A DNA stretch of 64,000 nucleotides from the NCBI RefSeq assembly GCF_900230225.1, contig NZ_OCNH01000003.1, positions 992,001 to 1,056,000 on the forward strand, read 5' to 3'. The notes under the pieces were generated by a model. It did not search any database and was not told where the DNA came from. It saw only the letters and a program-made list of their open reading frames with translations. Of the stretch, positions 61,622 to 64,000 are shown one piece after another. The stretch comes from Spirosoma fluviale (lineage in GTDB: Bacteria > Bacteroidota > Bacteroidia > Cytophagales > Spirosomataceae). The position numbers and the translations under genes are program-made. Numbering within the stretch: position 1 is the first letter of the stretch; every line of letters starts with the position of its first letter.

Positions 61622-61928
61622 AAAGGTTAGTTGAGTAAATCGATACGTACCTTGATAAGATTCCAAGTCCCTATCAAGGGTTGTATAGGTAACAGATTTC
61701 AAAGCAAAGTACAAGTTTGTTCTCCGCTGTAAATAGTTTATCTGTAGCACTTTTTCATGGATTGTTGTATAACTAGGAATTGTATAAAGGTATTGAACTT
61801 AGATGCAATGTACAGTTACATAATACGCCCTGAGGGAAAAGTTATATTTACTGCAATCGTATAAGCTAACTGTATGACACTTAAAGTTAAACGGATTTTA
61901 GGTTTGTCTGCTTTAGGCTTGATGTTAC

Positions 61929-63164
61929 TTACTCTGTATAATCCAGCTCCTTACCGTACGTTTCCTCCATCGTTGCCAGTGACCAGTAGCCCAGGGCGAA
62001 ACAGACAAAAGCGACGATGGCTGCGGCTTCCAGAACACCTAGCGAGGGTTTCATGGCCTGAAAAGCGGGAATGCTGATCAGGGTAGTAGCCCGTACGTTG
62101 TTGGCTACTGATGTGGTAGCCGTGGCCCGGAGATTAGTACCGAAGCTTTCCGCTGTGATGGTCAGGAACATGGCAATGTAGCCGATGCCAAAGCCCATTG
62201 CCAGACACAAACCATAAAAAGCCCCGGTCGAGTTGATGCAACCAAAGAGGTAGATGATGACGAAAACAAACGTCAGGCTCATCATCAAACCAATCGCTTT
62301 CCGGCGCGACCGTAGGTACTGGCTCAGAATACCACTTGCCAAATCGCCCAGAACGGTGCCCACGTAGGTAAACATCACGCATCGGCCGGGCTGAATGGGG
62401 TCTGCCAGGCCAATGGCTTTTCCAAATTCATTCCCGAAGGTGGCCAGAATGCCAATGACCAGATAGGTTGGGAGGGCGATGCCCATACAGCGGAGGTACC
62501 GTAAAATCTTCGATCTCCCGTTAAACAAAGCCAGAAAATTCCCCCGGCTCACGTTGGTTCCCTGCACGCGTTTGAACATGCCCGATTCGAGCACACTCAC
62601 CCGGAGCACCAGCAGGCCCAGCCCCAGACTGCCGCCAATGAAATAGGTCGTGCGCCAGTCGAAAAGCGTAACCGTAAAATACGCCACAACGGCACCCAGC
62701 AACCCAACGCTGGCCACCAGCGATGAGCCGTATCCGCGCAGGTTGGGCGGTAAAATCTCGCTTACCAGCGTAATACCCGCGCCAAGCTCACCGGCCAGAC
62801 CAAGCCCGGCAATGAACCGAAGCCACGCATAGAGTTGTGGGTCGTGGACAAATCCGCAGGCCAGATTCGCCAGCGAATACGTAATAATGCTCCCGAACAA
62901 CACCGAAAGTCGACCGCGTTTATCGCCTAGAATCCCCCAGAGAATCCCGCCCAGAAGCAGACCGGCCTGCTGAAAATTCAGGATTTTACCGCCGATGAGT
63001 GAGATATCCGCTTCGGAAAGTCCCAGTTCTTTCAGGCTGGGCACCCGCACGATGTTGAACAGCAGCAGGTCATAGACATCCACAAAGTACCCCAGCGCAG
63101 CCACAATAACCGGCAGGGCAAACAAAGGACGGAGGGAGGGTGAGTTGGGAGAAAGTGGTTGCAT
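61929..63164 (-). CDS. MFS transporter
   Basis: This 411-residue protein has twelve hydrophobic helices in two six-helix halves. The loop 2-3 signature is GILGDKRGRLSVLFGS, which corresponds to the GxLaDrxGrkxxl motif. Helix 1 carries GYFVDVYDLLLFNIV, and helix 4/5 carries RFIAGLGLAGELGAGITLVS. The Asp and Glu residues inside helices and the GxLxGxL patterns suggest a proton-linked sugar- or organic-acid-type transporter (the sugar-porter/metabolite:H+ region of the superfamily). The substrate is unknown. A hairpin separates it from the symporter gene upstream. Confidence 0.9.
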   Translation of the reverse strand: MQPLSPNSPSLRPLFALPVIVAALGYFVDVYDLLLFNIVRVPSLKELGLSEADISLIGGKILNFQQAGLLLGGILWGILGDKRGRLSVLFGSIITYSLANLACGFVHDPQLYAWLRFIAGLGLAGELGAGITLVSEILPPNLRGYGSSLVASVGLLGAVVAYFTVTLFDWRTTYFIGGSLGLGLLVLRVSVLESGMFKRVQGTNVSRGNFLALFNGRSKILRYLRCMGIALPTYLVIGILATFGNEFGKAIGLADPIQPGRCVMFTYVGTVLGDLASGILSQYLRSRRKAIGLMMSLTFVFVIIYLFGCINSTGAFYGLCLAMGFGIGYIAMFLTITAESFGTNLRATATTSVANNVRATTLISIPAFQAMKPSLGVLEAAAIVAFVCFALGYWSLATMEETYGKELDYTE

Positions 63165-63192
63165 ATGTGACGGACAAACGGGCTAAAAAAGA

Positions 63193-63253
63193 GGATGGAA
63201 CGGATTACGGCAGAGCTTAAAGTGGCTCTATCCGTAAAAATCCGTTCCATCCG
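63193..63253. repeat. Hairpin of the GGATGGAACG family
   Basis: GGATGGAACGGATT at 63193-63206 pairs with AATCCGTTCCATCC at 63240-63253. The stem continues inward with a short bulge (ACGG with CCGT, and AGAGC with GCTCT). It shares GGATGGAACG with the outer arm of the palindrome at 3288-3405. It lies between the MFS start and the symporter stop. Confidence 0.65.
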
Positions 63254-63278
63254 TATAATCTGTGTTCTAAAACCAGGT

Positions 63279-64000
63279 CTACCAGAGCCGAACGTACAGC
63301 ACCGTGATCAGCAGGACAATAATAGCCGCCAGAGCCGTTGCCGTTGGTGTCAGCTTGAACATGCTTGAGTCGATGGCAAATGCTTTCGGGTTGATCGCCG
63401 GGCCGACAAGGCTAATGGCTACCATCATCAGGACCGTAAACACAAACGCCCAGCCCATACAGATCAGGAAGGGGATTTCATACCCACCGTTTCCGTTGGG
63501 ATAAGCCGTGTACAGAATCGTTTCGTTGCCAAACAGCGCAGGGGCAAAGTTATTGAACAACACGGCCAGGCCAAAACCGCCCAGAATACCGGCTACGGCA
63601 GCAGTTCCCGTTGTCCGCTTCCAGAAGAAACCAAGAATGAACACCGCGAAAATAGCCGGGCTCAGGTAGCCGGTGTATTTCTGAATGAACGTAAATCCAC
63701 CTTCACGACCAATGCCCAGGGCATCCTGCCACGTCAGGCCGATCGACAGCAGCATAGCGGCAAAAATAGTGATCCGGCCCACCCATACCAACTGCTTCTG
63801 GGAAGCGTCTTTCTTGATGTATTTCTGGTAGATATCGAGCGTGAAAATAGTCGAGATCGAGTTGGCTTTACCGGCCAGCGAAGCGACAATAGCGGCTGTC
63901 AACGCGGCCATGGAGAGACCTTTGAGACCATTGGGCAGGAAGGACAGAATGGCTGAATAGGCATTGTCGGCGAGGAGTTTACCACCCGGTGCCATTTCGT
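63279..64000 (-). CDS. Sodium/solute symporter (SSS family), C-terminal part
   Basis: The frame is open to the window end, so the N-terminal part lies outside. The roughly 240 visible residues contain several hydrophobic helices. GLSMAALTAAIVASLAGKAN, then SISTIFTLDIYQKYI, is the classic SSS sodium-site segment (two consecutive Ser/Thr before the FTLDIY loop). Later helices include GYLSPAIFAVFILGFFWKRT and FLICMGWAFVFTVLMMVAIS. The family couples Na+ to uptake of sugars or other small solutes, in the SGLT/glucose-type branch. The substrate is unknown. Confidence 0.9.
   Translation of the reverse strand, partial: EMAPGGKLLADNAYSAILSFLPNGLKGLSMAALTAAIVASLAGKANSISTIFTLDIYQKYIKKDASQKQLVWVGRITIFAAMLLSIGLTWQDALGIGREGGFTFIQKYTGYLSPAIFAVFILGFFWKRTTGTAAVAGILGGFGLAVLFNNFAPALFGNETILYTAYPNGNGGYEIPFLICMGWAFVFTVLMMVAISLVGPAINPKAFAIDSSMFKLTPTATALAAIIVLLITVLYVRLW

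Larger units (their letters stand above)
61032..61774. repeat. Pair of 30-bp inverted repeats enclosing a lipoprotein gene
   Basis: Bases 61032-61061 (AGTTATACAAGAGTCCATGA, then AAAAGTGCTA) and 61745-61774 are reverse complements at 28 of 30 positions. Outside the repeats no clear target duplication is visible. The interior holds only the gene at 61106-61621. The right repeat abuts sequence upstream of the lipoprotein gene and the left lies beyond its stop. This resembles the terminal repeats of a small transposon or MITE carrying a passenger gene, with no transposase. The left repeat also forms one arm of the stem-loop at 61052-61093. Confidence 0.7.

Noticed and set aside
61874..62077. 67-codon + strand frame at the end of the MFS gene
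   Set aside because: The first 18 codons resemble a signal peptide, but the rest is antisense to the MFS gene. It could be the start of a truncated gene, but this cannot be supported.

Overview
The window looks like chromosomal DNA of a Bacteroidota bacterium of the Cytophagales type, most like Spirosoma or a close relative. This genus-level call is inference. It rests on a SusC/SusD pair, two proteins with type IX secretion (T9SS) sorting tails, a gliding-motility-type C-terminal domain protein, a TAnnTTTG-type promoter, mostly weak Shine-Dalgarno sequences and many short intergenic palindromes. No rRNA or tRNA gene was seen.

Region 1 (1-14633, + strand) is a hydrogen-uptake cluster. It starts after the tail of a TetR-type regulator. 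It encodes a group 2a [NiFe]-hydrogenase (small and large subunits), its maturation protease, a 101-residue protein of unknown function, a TPR protein, the full maturation set HypA, B, F, C, D and E, an NHL propeller protein, a nickel/cobalt-type permease, a small unknown protein and a bifunctional-nuclease-family protein. HypE/HypF make the cyanide ligands, HypC/HypD carry the Fe centre, HypA/HypB insert nickel, and the protease trims the large subunit. Most gaps in this cluster hold repeats of several different families.

Region 2 (14634-20890) holds an alpha/beta-hydrolase-fold protein lacking its nucleophile, a small conserved-looking protein, an AT-rich gap, and the Cascade genes cas8b-cas7-cas5 of a type I-B CRISPR system. 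They are followed by only two repeats around one spacer. Cas6 lies 26 kb away at 47088-47960. No cas3, cas4, cas1 or cas2 is in the window.

Region 3 (20916-45978, all - strand) is an exopolysaccharide (EPS) cluster lying between the two parts of the CRISPR system. Read in its own direction it runs: LytTR regulator, parallel beta-helix protein, receiver-domain protein, initiating sugar transferase, three glycosyltransferases, hexapeptide acetyltransferase, PKD lipoprotein, short TolC-like protein, GumC/Wzc-like chain-length protein, Wzx flippase, Wzy-type polymerase/ligase, two more glycosyltransferases, an MBOAT acyltransferase with an SGNH partner, a large T9SS adhesin-like protein and a second beta-helix protein. 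Both receiver domains and the GumC/Wzc P-loop domain are degenerate.

Region 4 (47088-64000) holds cas6, an amidase, an SGNH hydrolase, a SusC-SusD-UnbV nutrient-uptake operon, a BNR-repeat protein, a lipoprotein gene enclosed by 30-bp inverted repeats that match at 28 of 30 positions, an MFS transporter and the 3' part of a sodium/solute symporter running off the window end.
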